64,000 nucleotides of DNA from Eledone cirrhosa (Eukaryota > Mollusca > Cephalopoda > Octopoda > Eledonidae), in assembly GCA_964016885.1 (NCBI GenBank), contig OZ024745.1, forward strand, positions 56,268,800-56,332,799, read 5' to 3'. The notes under the pieces are model-generated. The model ran no database searches, was not told the origin of the DNA, and worked only from the letters and a program-made list of their open reading frames with translations. Each line of letters starts with the position of its first letter. Within the stretch, counting starts at the first letter, position 1. Below, one piece after another: positions 15,561-28,953 of the stretch. A program made the position numbers and the translations under genes.

Positions 15561-15989
15561 TGCGTGTGTGTCTGCGTGTGTGTATATGTGTGTATGTAAA
15601 CATAGCCACAACACAAAAGGCGCAGAGAGAAGCGAACTTTATTAAAAATAAATGAGCAACAGATATATGATTCAATTAATGTGGAAGACTTTGTAAAATG
15701 TAACATATGTTACGGTTGTGAAGTTGTAAAAATATAGACTTTCGCCAAGAAATTGTAGGTCGCACAAGAACTATCAGTCTACTATCTACCGAAGGTAATG
15801 GACGAGAGAAAGAAGGAGAGGCTGAGTAAGGGGATGGAAATAGATAAGAAAACGAAATAAAACAGGATAAAGTGTGGAAAAGAAACGGGTTAGGGAGATA
15901 AGAATAGAACAGAGAAGTAGAAAGGAGAGTTAAGGTTACGCAAATAAACACACAATATTTTATTAACAGACAGCGTATAGTAGTATGTG

Positions 15990-16022
<33 letters not shown>

Positions 16023-16267
16023 TCACTTATTTATTTATTTGTGTGTGTGTCACTGTGTGTGTGTGTGCTTATCTCTCTCTCTCTCTCACTTTCAAACAAA
16101 ATCATACATCATATATATATATGAGCTCATATTTATACCAAGTATATATTTATATATAGGCATGCGTATGTGCATGTGTATGTATACATTTTATTAAGGC
16201 TATTTTGTGAGTCCTGTTACTGTAGAAGCAGGCAAATCTCTAAATTAAGAAACCTCTATTAAGCCTT
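14206..16267. other. No gene recognised; contains paired CA and TG microsatellites
   Basis: At 15404-15597 a CA run with a CG patch is followed directly by a TG run, forming a long self-complementary microsatellite. The remaining sequence shows no gene I can support. Confidence 0.6.
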
Positions 16268-16436
16268 AATAAAATGAATATTTAAACTTTACTTCGGTGT
16301 ATAGTACACTTTTCTCACAGCCTTCAAGTATATATGGATATATATATATATATATATATCCACATATACTTGAAGGCTGAGAGAAACGTGTACTAAACAC
16401 CGAAGTAAAGTTTAAATATTCATTTTATTAATATTT
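16268..16436. repeat. 170-bp palindrome P5 centred on (TA)n
   Basis: AAACTTTACTTCGGTGT on the left is mirrored by ACACCGAAGTAAAGTTT on the right. The arms are about 75 bp, with a TA-rich centre at 16332-16360. Confidence 0.85.
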
Positions 16437-16758
16437 ATATGTATATATATATATGTGAAAAAATGGGGAGAAGAATACTGCAGGTTGCACATGGATAACA
16501 TGTTATAAAATGAGTCCCTCATCAGTGATTTGCCGACGATCATAGATATTTCATTGCATTAAAAATCATATACCTCACGTCGGTGCAATAATAACTAAAT
16601 TAAGTTATTAGGACAATTAAAACGCGTAAAGCGAGTGAGACAAGTAAACAACAAAGAGGAAAGCTAACTGTAGAGAGGAAGGGAACAAGCTACATAGTTA
16701 TTCTGTTAGCATAAGCTAGGTGAATATATGAGCGCTTAGAAAAAAGACCTTCCGAGAT

Positions 16759-16835
<77 letters not shown>
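16759..16835. repeat. (GA)n microsatellite at 3' junction of LINE copy C
   Basis: About 38 GA units run directly into the LINE 3' terminal sequence TTTCTTTATT (plus-strand view). This is the only LINE junction in the window that is GA rather than GATA. Confidence 0.95.
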
Positions 16836-16838
<3 letters not shown>

Positions 16839-19317
16839 CTTTATTAGCCACAAGGGCACAAAAGAAGGGGACAAATACAAATGGGGAGTTTACATACAGG
16901 TATATGAAAATAAAACTATTAATACAATAACAAATAACAATTGAAATCCCCAATAGGGGGGAGGTGTTACATAGGGGTTGTACACACCCCGAAAAAATGT
17001 ACAGCCCTCATCTCCAGAAGCACCAAGAGTGAGTACTCCCTTCCTCTCTTCCTCTTTTTCCTCAACCTACAGGCTTATATAGAGAGAAGGCCCAACCACT
17101 CGGGCCATCTTTGCCACATTCACCCACTATAAAATTTGCTGGGGCACAGCACCTCTCTCTCCATCTGATTCTTCTTCCAAAATGATATTTGAAAAAACGA
17201 ATCAGTGGCTCGCCGGAGAGAAAGGTGTCTAACCTCAGCCATTTTAACCTCGTCCACCATATAACCTCTTTCACCATAGCCATAACACATAGGAAAACCG
17301 CCTCTCCCTCGATTTTGAAGGAGGGTGTGGGTTTGATCATAACAATGGACTCGGTGGTCAACTGGATTGGTCCCACTCGCGACAATAGTCGTTCTACAGA
17401 GCCCCACAGGTCGGTAACGCCCGGGCAGTGTACAAATGCGTGTGCGACGGTTTCCTCGTCGCGCACGCATCTCGGACAGATCTTTTTCGAAGGGTGTCTA
17501 CCCAGGCGCCCGTGTCTGTATAGCTTGTCTCGAACTGGTAGAGCTCCTCGTAGCACTGACAGGCCAGGGACTTTTGGAAGTTGTCCATTGGTCCCGGGCG
17601 GAAGTTCCTACCGAACAGACTGGCCAGTTCGTCCTCCTCTACGCCTAGAGTTTCTCCGAGCGTGTCTCCACTTGCTGCGGACCAACCCTCAATAGAATGT
17701 CGAAGTGGAATCTCCACTGATCGCCGGGTCCGTTTGCCAGAGGACTGTGAGCGCCTGAGCACATTCGATGTGCCAGTCGCCCATTTTCCTCGGTCTTTGC
17801 TTGAACCAGGACTGCAGCTCGGTCAGCGAGACAAGTCGTGGGAAGAATCACCTCACGAATGAGGCCCATACCGGTTGTATGGTGAGGAATACGTGGAGGT
17901 GCCGCAGCCTGAGCGCGTGTTTTCGCATCGTCAGCCATGGCATCCCCAGCCCTCCGTTTGAAGGGTGTTGGCAGCAGATGGATCTTCTCACCAAAGGAGC
18001 CCGTTTCTTCCAAAGTAATTGGAAGAGCGCGCGCTTCATTTTGGTGTCTGTTTTGGCTGGAAAAGGCACAACGGTCAAGCGGTAGTAGATGACGGTCACC
18101 ACCTCCGCTCGACCTTTCAAGGATAGTTTGCACTCGGCTCACTTCTGGGTGAGCGCAAACACCTTGGCCGTCACCTCGTTCCAGTTCTTCTCCACCTGGA
18201 GGTCAGGACCAAACCAGACCCCGAGCAGCTTTACCGTCCTTCCGTCCAGCGTCCGACGACGTCATCGGAAGGCATCTGTTTGCCTCTCCACGTTCCGAGT
18301 TGCAAACCGACGGATTTGTCCCGGTTCAGCTTCGCTCCTGTGAACCTTTCATATTCCTCCAGTTAGGTGCCGATCTCCCCGATTTGCGAGGTGATCGACA
18401 CCATTGCTGTTATGTCGTCGGCGTAGGCCGACGCCGCTTTTCGCAGTCCCGGTTCCAAAGGGATGCCCTGCAATAGCTCCAACTTCCGCAGTAGTGGCTC
18501 GAGAGTCAGTACGTACATAATAGAGGAGAGAGGGCGCGCTTGTCAAATAAAACGCGTGATTGCGAACGGCTCCGATAGGTAGCCGTTCACCTTGACCCTC
18601 GAGCAAATGCTGCTGTGCATCGCCTCGAATCATCCTCTGAACACGGGACCGAAACCGGTCGCCTTGAGAACCGCTTTCAAGTATCGATGGTCGACCCTAT
18701 CTAATGCCTTAGACTGATCCAAGTTGATCAGAGCCCCACCGAAGTTCGGTTACTACCCACCCTCTCTATGATGTATCGCATGAGGTGGAGGTTGTCGTGT
18801 ATGGACCTGGTCGGGATTGCACACGTTTGCGCTTTCCTTACCAGGTTCTCGACGACAAGCGCCAACCTCGTCGCTAGCACCTTGGCCAAAATCTTTAACT
18901 CTGTGTTGAGCAGAGTTATGGGCCTGAAGTTGTTAATTTCGTCCCCTTTGTTCTCGTCTTTCCTGATCAGCGTTACTACGCCCTTGCCTGCAGAACTGGG
19001 AATTCTCCCGTTCTGCTGCCAGTTGCAGTAGACCGCTTCCAGGAGACCGGAGAACAAGTCCGGCATTGCTACGTAAAATTCGTAGGGTAGACCGTCGAGA
19101 CCTGGAGATTTGCGTTTGCCACATTAGCTAAGCGCGTCCTCTATCTCAGCGGCCGAAATCGGTCTTTCGCAGAACTTCGCCTCGCTGTCCAAGAGTCGCG
19201 GTAGGCCATCGAGGTATGAACTGAAATCCATAGCCCCTCCAGGCGCGCTGCCCTGCCCGAACAGTTGAGCAAAGTGTCGCTGAAAGGCCTGGCACATTTG
19301 CTTCGGCTCACGTATCT
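16836..19317 (-). mobile_element. Tx1-clade LINE copy C, 5'-truncated and decayed
   Basis: About 2.5 kb corresponds to copy E from its 3' end to about 22220. Minus-strand fragments in different frames (17062-17556, 17645-18142, 18349-18633, 18728-19066) each match copy E ORF2, so several frameshifts separate them. The codon equivalent to the copy E nonsense site is CAG (Gln) here. The truncated 5' end joins (TAGA)n at 19318. Confidence 0.9.
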
Positions 19318-19341
19318 AATAGATAGATAGATAGATAGATA
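19318..19341. repeat. (TAGA)n between LINE copies C and D
   Basis: About six units form the 5' junction of copy C and the 3' junction of copy D. Confidence 0.95.
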
Positions 19342-19648
19342 TGATTCTATATTGGCCACAGGGGCAAAAAAGAAGGGGACAAATACAAAGGGGGAAGTTT
19401 ACATACAATAAAAACGTGAAAAATACTATCACAAATACAATTTTAAAATTAATCGATTTTCCCCAATAGGGGGAGACATTTCATATGAGTAACATATACC
19501 CCCGAAAAAATGTGCAACCCTCATCTCCAAGAGTATGAAGAGTGTTTACCCCTTTCCTCTCTTCCTCTTTTTCCTCAACCTACAGGCTGATATAGAGAGA
19601 AGGCCCATTCACTCGGGCCATTCTCGCCACTTTCACCCACCTTTCATA

Positions 19649-19650
<2 letters not shown>
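19342..19650 (-). mobile_element. Tx1-clade LINE copy D, 3' end only
   Basis: It is a 309-bp copy of the 3' UTR and final ORF2 codons, in the same orientation as C and E. Both ends touch GATA-type repeats. Confidence 0.92.

Positions 19651-19730
<80 letters not shown>
19651..19730. repeat. (GATA)n between LINE copies D and E
   Basis: About 20 uninterrupted units form the 5' junction of truncated copy D and the 3' junction of full-length copy E. Confidence 0.97.
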
Positions 19731-19944
19731 TTCTTTATTTACCATAAAGGCATAAAAAGAAGGGACAAATACAAAGGGGGAGTTTACATATAATCGAGTA
19801 AAAAGGGTGTAACATGAAAATAATCGAAAATAACCTCAAAAGGGAGGGGACGTGATGAGGGTTGCACACACCTCCGAAAAAGTGTGCAATCCTTTGCCCG
19901 GAGAGCACATGGAGAAGGTGCTCCCCTCTCCTTTACTTCTTTAC

Positions 19945-22900
19945 CTACAGGATGGTATACAGAGAAGGCCCATTTACACGAGCCATTCTCGCCACTATCA
20001 CCCACCTTTCATAAAACTGCCTGTGGCCAAGTACCTCTCTCTCCATTCTTATCCTTCTTCCGAAATGATATCGGAAGAAGTAGACCAGACTATGGCCAGA
20101 GAGGAAGTTGCCTGACCTCAGACCTTTCAATCGTGTCCACCAAACAACCTCTTTCAACATGGCTATTACGCACAGAAAAACCGCCTTTGCTTCCTTTGTG
20201 AAGAGGGGAGGCGGTTTGATTGTCATCACGGACTCGGCGGTCAATTTAATCGGCGCCACCCGCGACAGCAGTCGTTCAGCGTAGCCCCACAGATCAGCCA
20301 CGCCCGGACATTGCACCAATGCGTGCGCAACGGTTTCTTTGTGACGCACGCATCTAGGGCAAATCTTTTTTGAGGGATCCCTGCCCGGGCGCCCGTGTCT
20401 GTAGAGCCTCTCTCGAACGGGTAGAGCTCCCCGGTAGCACTGCCAGGCCAGTGACTTCTGGAAGTTGTCCATTGGTCCTGGGCCGAAAGTCCTACCGAAC
20501 AGGCTGGCCAGTTCGTCTTCTTCCATGTCCAGCGACTCTCCAAGGGTGTCATCGCCCCTGCTAGCCACCAGCCCTCTATAGAATGATGAGGTGGATTCTC
20601 CACCGATGGCCTGGCCCGCTTGCCAGAGAGCCCTGAGCGCCTGAGCACACTCAGTGTGCCAGTCTCCCAGTTTTCCGGATCTTTGCTTGACCCAGGACTG
20701 TAGCTCGGTGAGCGAGACGAGTCTCGGAAAGGCTCGTTTCACGAATGGAGCCCACACCGGTTGACCAGTGAGGAATACCTGTAGGTGCCGTAGCCGTAAT
20801 GCGTGCCTACGCATCATCAACCACGGCATCCCCAGCCATCCTTTCGAAGGTTGTTGGAAGCAGATGGATCTTCTCACCATAGGAGGGCGCTTCTTCCAAC
20901 GAAATTGGAAGAGCATGCGTTCCATGGTGGTGAGTGTTTCCTTAGGGCAAGGCACGACAGTCAGGCGGTAGTAAGTGACGGACGCTATGTAAATGTTCGC
21001 CACCTCCGCCCGGCCTTTTAGGGACAGCTTACACTTGGCCCATTTCTGGGTTAGTGCAAACACCTTGTTCGTAACCTCGTTCCAGTTCTTTTCCACCTGG
21101 AGGTCCGGTCCAAACCAGACCCCAAGCAACTTTACCGGGCCCTCCGTCCAGTGTCCGACGACACCGTCAGGAGGCATCGGTCTGCCTCTCCACGTTCCGA
21201 GTTGCAGCCCGATGGATTTTTCCCGGTTCAGTTTCGCTCCTGACAACCTTTCGTACTCCTCCAGTAAGGTACCGATCGCCTCGATCTCCGAGTCGGTCGA
21301 TACCATTACTGTTACGTCATCGGCGTAGGCCGACACCGCTTTTCTCAATCCTGGTTCCAGGGGGATACCCTGCAACAACTCCAACTTCCTCAGTAAAGGC
21401 TCGAGAGTCAATACGTACAGAAGGGAGGAGAGAGGGCACCCCTGTCGAATGGATCGTGTGATTTCGAACGGCTTCGAAAGGTAGCCGTTCACCTTGATCC
21501 TAGAACAGATGTGGTTGCTATGTAAGGCAGTTATCCAGCCTCTGAAAACAGGACCGAACCCAGCCGCCGCTAGCACCGCATCCAGGTAACCATGGTCGAC
21601 CCTATCGAAGGCCTTAGACTGATCCAAGTTGATCAGGGCCCCACCGAAGCCGGGTTTGTTGCCAACCCTCTCTATGATGTATCGCATGAGGTGGAGGTTA
21701 TCGTGAATGGACCTGGATGGGATAGCACATGTCTGCGCATCTCCCACCAGGCCACCCACGACAAGCGCCAACCTCTTTGCTAACACCTTGGCCAAAATCT
21801 TTAACTCTGTGTTTAGCAGGGTTATGGGCCGAAAATTATTTATACTATCCCCCTTGTTCTCGTCCTTCCTCACCAGCGTTACTACGCCCTTGGCTACAGA
21901 ACAAGGAATTCTCCCGTTCTGCTACCAATTGCAGTAGACCGCTTCGAGGAGTTCGGAGAAGAAGACCGGCATTGCTAAATAAAGTTCGTAAGGTATACCA
22001 TCGAGACCTGGAGATTTGCGTCTGCTGCATTGGCTCAGCGCATCTCCGATCTCATCAGCCGAGATTGGTCCCTCGCAGGACTCTGCCTCTTCGCTCGAGA
22101 GACGCGGCAGGCCGTCGAGGTATGGACCGAAATCCACGCCCCCGCCCGGACCCTCGCCTCCCCCGAACAATCGGGCAAAGTGCCTTTGAAAGGCCTCGCA
22201 CATCTGCTTAGGCTCCCGGATCACCCGTCCATCTTCGTCTTGCAACGACCGGATGGTGGATCGATTTCCACTCTTAGCTTCTGTCACGCGGGCCCAGCCA
22301 ACGGCTTTGGTCCCCTCATTACCTAGAGCACGTATTTTACTTCGAATGACGTAGCCTTCGTGCTTTGCATCGAAAAACTGGTTCAAGGCCGTCCTCGATG
22401 CCAGCACTCTGGCCACATCTTCGCTCTTGATTGCCTCTTCTAATTTACCTGTTAATTCTTTCTCGTTTCTATTCCTATCGGCAGCTAACATCTTGCTATA
22501 ACTTATTGATTCTGTTCTAATCTCTCTTTTGAGAGATGCCCACCATCGGTTGTTGACGATTGCACCCGTCAACCTCTCCTTAACTAATCTGCTAATCCGG
22601 TTTCTGTAAGTCTCTTTTGCCGGTAAAGACAAATTAAGTTTCCAGTAACCGGGACCCTGTTTATGTGTTTTCTCGAGATTGACTACGCAGGTCACTAATT
22701 TGTGGTCCGTGTAGCCAACCGTGCGCATTTCTGGACAGCTTAATATGTCCCTATCCTTACTTCTAACTAAGAATCTATATAAGTACGATCTAGATTGACC
22801 ACTGTGGTTTCTCCAAGTCCAGGTAGGCACAGTTGGAAAATCTAGTCGATATCTATCGACCAAGTTAAAACGGTCGAGTAACCCCTTGAGGCTGTTACAC

Positions 22901-23376
22901 CCCCCTCTATTAGGACATGCTCCTGCATAGTCCCAACGTGCATCTAGGATGTCATTCCAATCCCCCGCTAGAAGCAGGGAACGCGACGTTCCCAGAAAAG
23001 TCTCCAAACGCTGGAAGAAGTCGGGCCGTTCAGCTCCGAAAGGGGAGTAGACGGCGACCAGTCTCAAGGCCGCACTTTCACTACTGCTAACGTCTAGCAC
23101 CAACAAACGACCCTCCGGGTCCGAGTGCACAACCTGTACGGCAAGACCCAGGTGTTTTTGCAGCAGTACGACAACCCCACCCCCACCTCCAGGTTGACAG
23201 AGAGATGCATTCACCTCAAAGTCATCGAAGGTAGGGGCCAGCTGCCGCACGACGCTGATTCGAGTCTCACAGATAACCATTACATTTATACTACATGACC
23301 TGAGGTCATTTAGAAGCTTTGCTTGCTTCCAAGTTGAGCCAAGGCCACGTGCATTCAAACATCCTACTCTTAACAA
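19945..23376 (-). pseudogene. LINE ORF2: AP endonuclease, reverse transcriptase, zinc finger (one nonsense codon)
   Basis: The 1,143-codon frame encodes the polyprotein that nicks the target and copies the RNA there. Residues 1-230 are an AP-type endonuclease (LNARG, ICETR, GDWNDIL, TDH). Residues about 480-800 are the reverse transcriptase, with motif A DQSKAFDRVDH and YADD at 684-687. At about 1005-1023 is a C-x2-C-x8-H-x4-C finger. The first Met (MLRVGCLNARG) fits the usual endonuclease start. A TAG at 21924-21922 replaces a Gln codon that copy C retains (CAG), so a single transition broke the frame. Residue 200 is Tyr where the endonuclease usually has a catalytic Asp before RF. The C-terminus ARMARVNGPSLY agrees with copies A, B and D. 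Confidence 0.92.
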
Positions 23377-23414
23377 CGCATGTGGGCGGCAGAGCCAAAG
23401 GAGAGTGTAGAGAC

Positions 23415-25344
23415 CTACCTTTCCGCTTCCCGGGGTTCGGGTTGCACGACTTCCGTGGGGTCGGGGGTGTTGGGTGAAGGGGTGTCTTGTGGTGGTGTGG
23501 GGTCGTCAGTGTGTGGTGGGGTTGGGGTGTTTGGAGTTGTGTTGGGGAGGGGAAGGGGAGGGGGAAAGCTTTTTAGTAGGACGCGGTTTATGGGTTTGAT
23601 AGAGGGTGGTCCTACGTCCTCCTTAAAATCCTTTTTTAGTTTTTGGTAGAGGTTCATTGGGATCTTTATTAATTTTAAATGTGGGTAGTTTTCTGAAGAA
23701 ACAAAGTTTACACCTTCGGTTTGTACCGAAGGATTATTGTATATGAGTTCATTTAATTTATTATTGTTTCTGTTGATGTAAGTATAGTGTAATGTCTTTT
23801 TTTCGGATGGTGTGAGTGTTTCGAAGAGGGGAGGGGCAGGTTTGGTTTTGTTTGTTGCTGGAGGGGTGTTTTCTGTTTTGTTGGATTGTGTTGAGATTTG
23901 GGTGGGGGTTGTTTGGCCTTGTGTGTTTTGCACATGTTTTCTCTTTTTCCTTTTAATCTGTCTGAAGGACACCGTTTCTTCCTCCGAATTCGTTGGGTTA
24001 TCTTCAGTGTTGGAGGGAAGAGGTATGTTTGCTGGTAATGTTTCCGTGTTGGTTTTCTTTGTGGGGGAGATGGATGTCACTATGTTAGACTGTGTTGTGT
24101 GTTGTGTCTGCGGTGGTTGTGTTGTTTTATTGAGTGAGAGGTTGGGTGGGCCTGTATTTTGTTTTGGGGTAATGTGTTGTGACTGTTTGTGTTGTGGTGG
24201 TGGTGTGGTTTACTGAGGGACGGGTTGGGTGGGACTGAGTTTTGTTGTTGTTTATCTGTTGCGGTGGTGGTGGTGGAGCTGGTGTTGGTAGCAGGGTTTT
24301 CTTTTTGTTGAGTTGGGGACAAGCGGCCTTCAGGTGCCCTCTGCCTGCACAGATATGGCAGGACGGCCTTCTCCCCTCCACGCTAATGTTTATATACCCG
24401 TGGTCCTCTAATAGGATTCTGTTGGGTATTTGGGCGATGCGTTCAGGCTTCATTTGCACTACCAGCTCTATACCTGTTCCACTGAACGCATTGCCTGTGG
24501 TTTTCCCAATGGAAATCACGTTGTCATTCACTGGATCGATGAAGCCAGCTATGAGCCAGCAGTAGTCCACATCTGGCATCATTGCATCCAGCCATATGCG
24601 TTGAGTTCTTTTACCCATATAAGATGGATAAAAGGTAACATTTTTCGAACGAATCGGTGACAAAGCACATTTTTTTGCCGCCGATTCGTTCTTCATGATA
24701 ATTGCTAGACTTCCATACAGTCTGTCTTTTCTTATGAAAGTGGTTTCATTAAGTACTTCTGTGAGTACTGTTTTGATATCTGCTTGAGAAGGCTGTTCAG
24801 GTTTTTTTGTACTGTTGTTGATGGTCCGAAACTTGACCGTTCGGCTTTCAATGTCTTTGGTGAATTCTTGAGGCATTTTTACCGATAAAATACCATTCTC
24901 TCCTTCACTTATGTATTGTTTGGCGTCTGTGATCCTTCGTGCCACATCTGAAATATTTTCCTGTATATAAGTCAAAGATTTCTTTGTTTTCTGTGCAAAT
25001 GAAATCTTGTCGTCTGCTTTGCTTTCTGTTATGGTGTTATTTTCAAATGTTATTTTTGTGTTTGTTGTGTCTTTGTTTGTGTTATTAGTATTGTCATGCA
25101 ATTTTTCAAATTTTTTTTTTTCGTTGTTGGAATCCATGTCCAGATTTGTGTTTTCGTCATTTTTTTTCTCCACAGATTCGTCTGTTTTTATTTTAATTTT
25201 TCCTTCCTTCTCTATGACGTTAGTTGGGAAGGAAGGGGGGACTAAAGCGTGCGAGCTTACAACTCTTACCGCTGTCCCCCCACCACTATTTTCGTTCGCT
25301 GCGTTTAACATTTCTGTTAGACGATTGAAATTTTTTTGCCACAA
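23415..25344 (-). pseudogene. LINE ORF1, gag-like RNA-binding protein (one frameshift)
   Basis: The first 405 codons end at 24127 and contain a CCHC knuckle at residues 329-342 (C-H-I-C, H, C), expected to bind element RNA. The C-terminal part continues in another frame to 23415 with a basic patch RQIKRKKRKH and a Pro/Thr-rich tail. Frame 1 stops at 24127 and the second frame has its own upstream stop at 24212-24210, so the frameshift must lie between them, in a Thr/Gln/Pro-rich repetitive stretch. The combined protein would be near 640 residues. Confidence 0.85.
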
Positions 25345-25544
25345 AATTTTTTACAACAGGTTTTTCACCTCTAGGAGGGGTAAAGATGAGCTGACCCACC
25401 GCCTGACAGTTCAGACGGGGGGTCAAGCTACACAATTGTATCAAAATTAAGTTTTAACTCACAAAATTTCCTCAATAAATTTGAACAAAACTTCTGCGCG
25501 AAGTGAATTACATCCACACTGTAGAACAGACGACAGCTAGGATG

Positions 25545-25546
<2 letters not shown>

Positions 25547-25629
<83 letters not shown>

Positions 25630-25630
25630 T
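25547..25630. repeat. (GATA)n at 5' junction of full-length LINE copy E
   Basis: About 20 units start at the element's 5' end. Confidence 0.97.
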
Positions 25631-26605
<975 letters not shown>

Positions 26606-26813
26606 TGTTTGAGCAAGTGAATCCCGGGTTCTGTCGGCGGTAGCCACAGTAAGTAGGGTACTCAATGCATTAGTAGAGTGTAAACATAATATTTAATGCA
26701 GAAATGGCTTCTACAGAACTATAACTGCTTCATTGAAAAGAAATTATCATATGTATCAACAGAATATCCGTGCACAAAGAGAATTTCTACTATGAATAGA
26801 AATATATATATAT

Positions 26814-27146
26814 ACAATGATATTAAATAAATGGAAACTATATTTATAAAACCATATTTATTCTATCATATATATATCAAGGGTACCAAAACTTTGGTAC
26901 GCTATCATCAAATAAAATACGGAGTGTGTTTTATAAATTTTGACCTAACGAAGGAAAATATATCTTAACGGTTCATGTTAAACTTGAACCGTTAAGGTAT
27001 ATTTTCCTTGGTTATGTCAAAATTTATAAAACACACTCCGTATTTTATCTGATGATAGCGTACCAAAGTTTTGGTACCCTTGAAATATATATAATAGAAT
27101 AAATATGGTTTTATAAATATAGTTTCCATTGATTTAATATCATTGA
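26814..27146. repeat. 333-bp palindrome P6 with hammerhead sequence in each arm
   Basis: Arms mirror about 26980 (landmarks sum to 53960). The outer 60 bp (ATATTAAATAAATGG and ACCATATTTATT) are shared with P1, P11 and the half-element at 40865, defining one family. The right arm has an intact ribozyme core. The left arm has TTGATGA and GATA in place of CTGATGA and GAAA. Confidence 0.9.
27043..27099 (+). ncRNA. Type I hammerhead ribozyme, right arm of P6
   Basis: CTGATGA is at 27049-27055 and GAAA at 27082-27085. Stem II has AG/CT, a C-C mismatch and GTACCAAA/TTTGGTAC. Stem III is ATA-TA-TAT, A is at cleavage position 27093, and stem I pairs TTTTAT with ATAGAA (one G-U). Confidence 0.78.
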
Positions 27147-28953
27147 GTATTATACTCCAGAAAGGCTGTCGAGTGCTCTGAATCAGTTATAAACATTTAT
27201 ATTTGTTGAATTACCAACAAATTGAATATGCTTTCCCCACCTAGTGTTTAGTACCTTTAGAGTAAGATTCAATTTTGTAGGGTTAGGTAATTTACTGCGA
27301 TGCTTGGCCCTTAAAGGAAGCCGATTTCCAGAATAGAATCGGCATCCAAAGCCATTTAAGTAAACTGGTATTGGGCTGCTTTTCGTGGACTACACTGTTT
27401 TGCAATCACTTGGGCCAGGGCCCTAGCTTAAGAACAACATATTTTCTTCCTACACGATTCAAATGTTCTAAAGACGATTATGAATACTTCACATCAACTG
27501 CAAAAGCCAATCGTCCCACATTCTACAGAAACCGTCCCATTCTCTAAAAGTATTATTATTCAAAAATATATCCATCCAATCTATTAGGTTCCAAACTGTT
27601 TTAAAATCTTACCATCCGTGATCGTATCATCTTTTTATATAGCATTCCAGTGGTGACCAACCGACCTTTCAGTCGTGACCAATCTTTTTTCAAGCTTTTC
27701 GAACTGAAACATATATTTTTTTAAAGCGTTCCAGCCCTGATACTCCCTGCTTTTGTTCAAGAAACTATAGTCCTTTTTTATCTTTTCTCGTGTGATTAAT
27801 CCGTAAGTATTGAACTAGAAATGAAAATAATCATAAATTGATATTGAAAATTAAAAATATTACCGAATGTTACCGAATATTACCGAATGTTATCGAAAAA
27901 GGAAATTATATAATATGAAGAAATCATCAGGTGTCATCAGGTGTACAAGAGATATGAGGCCACAAACCGAGAGCAAATATGTGATTCCACACTAATGCTG
28001 CAAAATCTTTAAAAAAGAAGTTCGATCGCCACAGTTACTGCGCCCTAAATTTTAAGATGGATTAGGTAAATTAATGTAACTCTATACGATACTTAAAAGG
28101 CTAAACATCTAACGAGAAAAAAAATAGGCAACGGGGAATATTAAATATTAGTTATTAATTGATATTATTTTAATTTTTCCAACAACCCTGAAAGACAGCC
28201 TTGCACATGTTTCCGACGAAGATAGATTTGGCTCCATTTGACGAATTAGTTATAGATAAATAATCTAGTAAATATTCATTTTCGTACGAAAATATATTTG
28301 TCAATACGAAATCTGCATGGAAATGAGTTATTTTTATGGTTTTATATTTTTCTAATTTTCCCATGTAAACTGATGAACCAAAAGAACCCATATACTTGAG
28401 TCTATATTCTTCTGTGTGGCAACGTAACCCACCTCATTCAATTTATGAATGAAAAAAAAAACAGCTCATATGTTGTTGCAGTTAAAAGTAATACATTAAT
28501 ATAACAATATTGGAATTCTTGCGAAAGCCATTCCTCCGCCAACTAAATCGTAAAAATTGAATCCCACTCTGTTTCTTCGGGACAAAGTAAATTAATTATC
28601 TTCTACTCCTGCAATAGTTTTTCTTCTTTTGTTCCTGAAAATGTTTAGTCTTTACTGCTAAAAATGTGAAATTTATTCGTACCAGGACAACTATTTCAAA
28701 TATTGCAAATAATTTAAAAACCATTATTGCAGCTTCTCGCAAGAAAAGAGCATTCAAATTGAAATCATAAAATCCCATTGAATACTGTAAAAATGCTTTT
28801 GAAAAATGAGTTCAGTCAAATGCTGATACAATTAGCGAATGCCATTTGGGTTGGCTTCGTATTCTTATAAAATGACAAAGGAGTATAATTTAGACGTTAG
28901 AATTTTTTCTGGAATATATATTAGGCTAGTGAATAAATATTGCAAATACCCGC
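27147..28953. other. No gene I can support
   Basis: A 73-codon minus frame at 28170-28391 (DYLSITNSS, MCKAVFQGC) has a faint CUB-like look, but there is no splice context or partner exon. The segment at 28405-28440 recurs inverted at 29715-29755. Confidence 0.45.

Larger units (their letters stand above)
19731..25546 (-). mobile_element. Full-length Tx1-clade LINE, copy E
   Basis: The 5.8-kb element has a 5' UTR of about 200 bp, ORF1 (25344-23415), a 38-bp gap, ORF2 (23376-19945) and a 3' UTR of about 214 bp. Both ends lie in (GATA)n arrays. RT features such as FRPITLLNTELKILAKVLA and RQGCPLSSLLYVL are typical of the Tx1 branch of L1 elements, several of which are known to be target-specific. 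Lesions visible are one frameshift in ORF1, one nonsense codon in ORF2, and one suspect endonuclease residue. Confidence 0.93.

Noticed and set aside
16500..16560. CTGATGA on the minus strand near a GAAATATC
   Set aside because: The two motifs are in the wrong order for a type I hammerhead, and no GAAA follows at a suitable distance.
17189..17695. Plus-strand frames over the LINE copies (also 20370-22326)
   Set aside because: They are shadows of the minus-strand LINE ORF2; no independent domain is readable.
21922..21924. TAG in LINE ORF2 as an A-to-I recoding site
   Set aside because: Cephalopods edit RNA widely and UAG could become UGG, but the sister copy has Gln here, so editing would give Trp, not the ancestral residue. 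Ordinary decay is simpler.
28170..28391. CUB-like exon on the minus strand
   Set aside because: Similarity is faint, flanking splice sites are not convincing, and part of the region recurs as a repeat at 29715.
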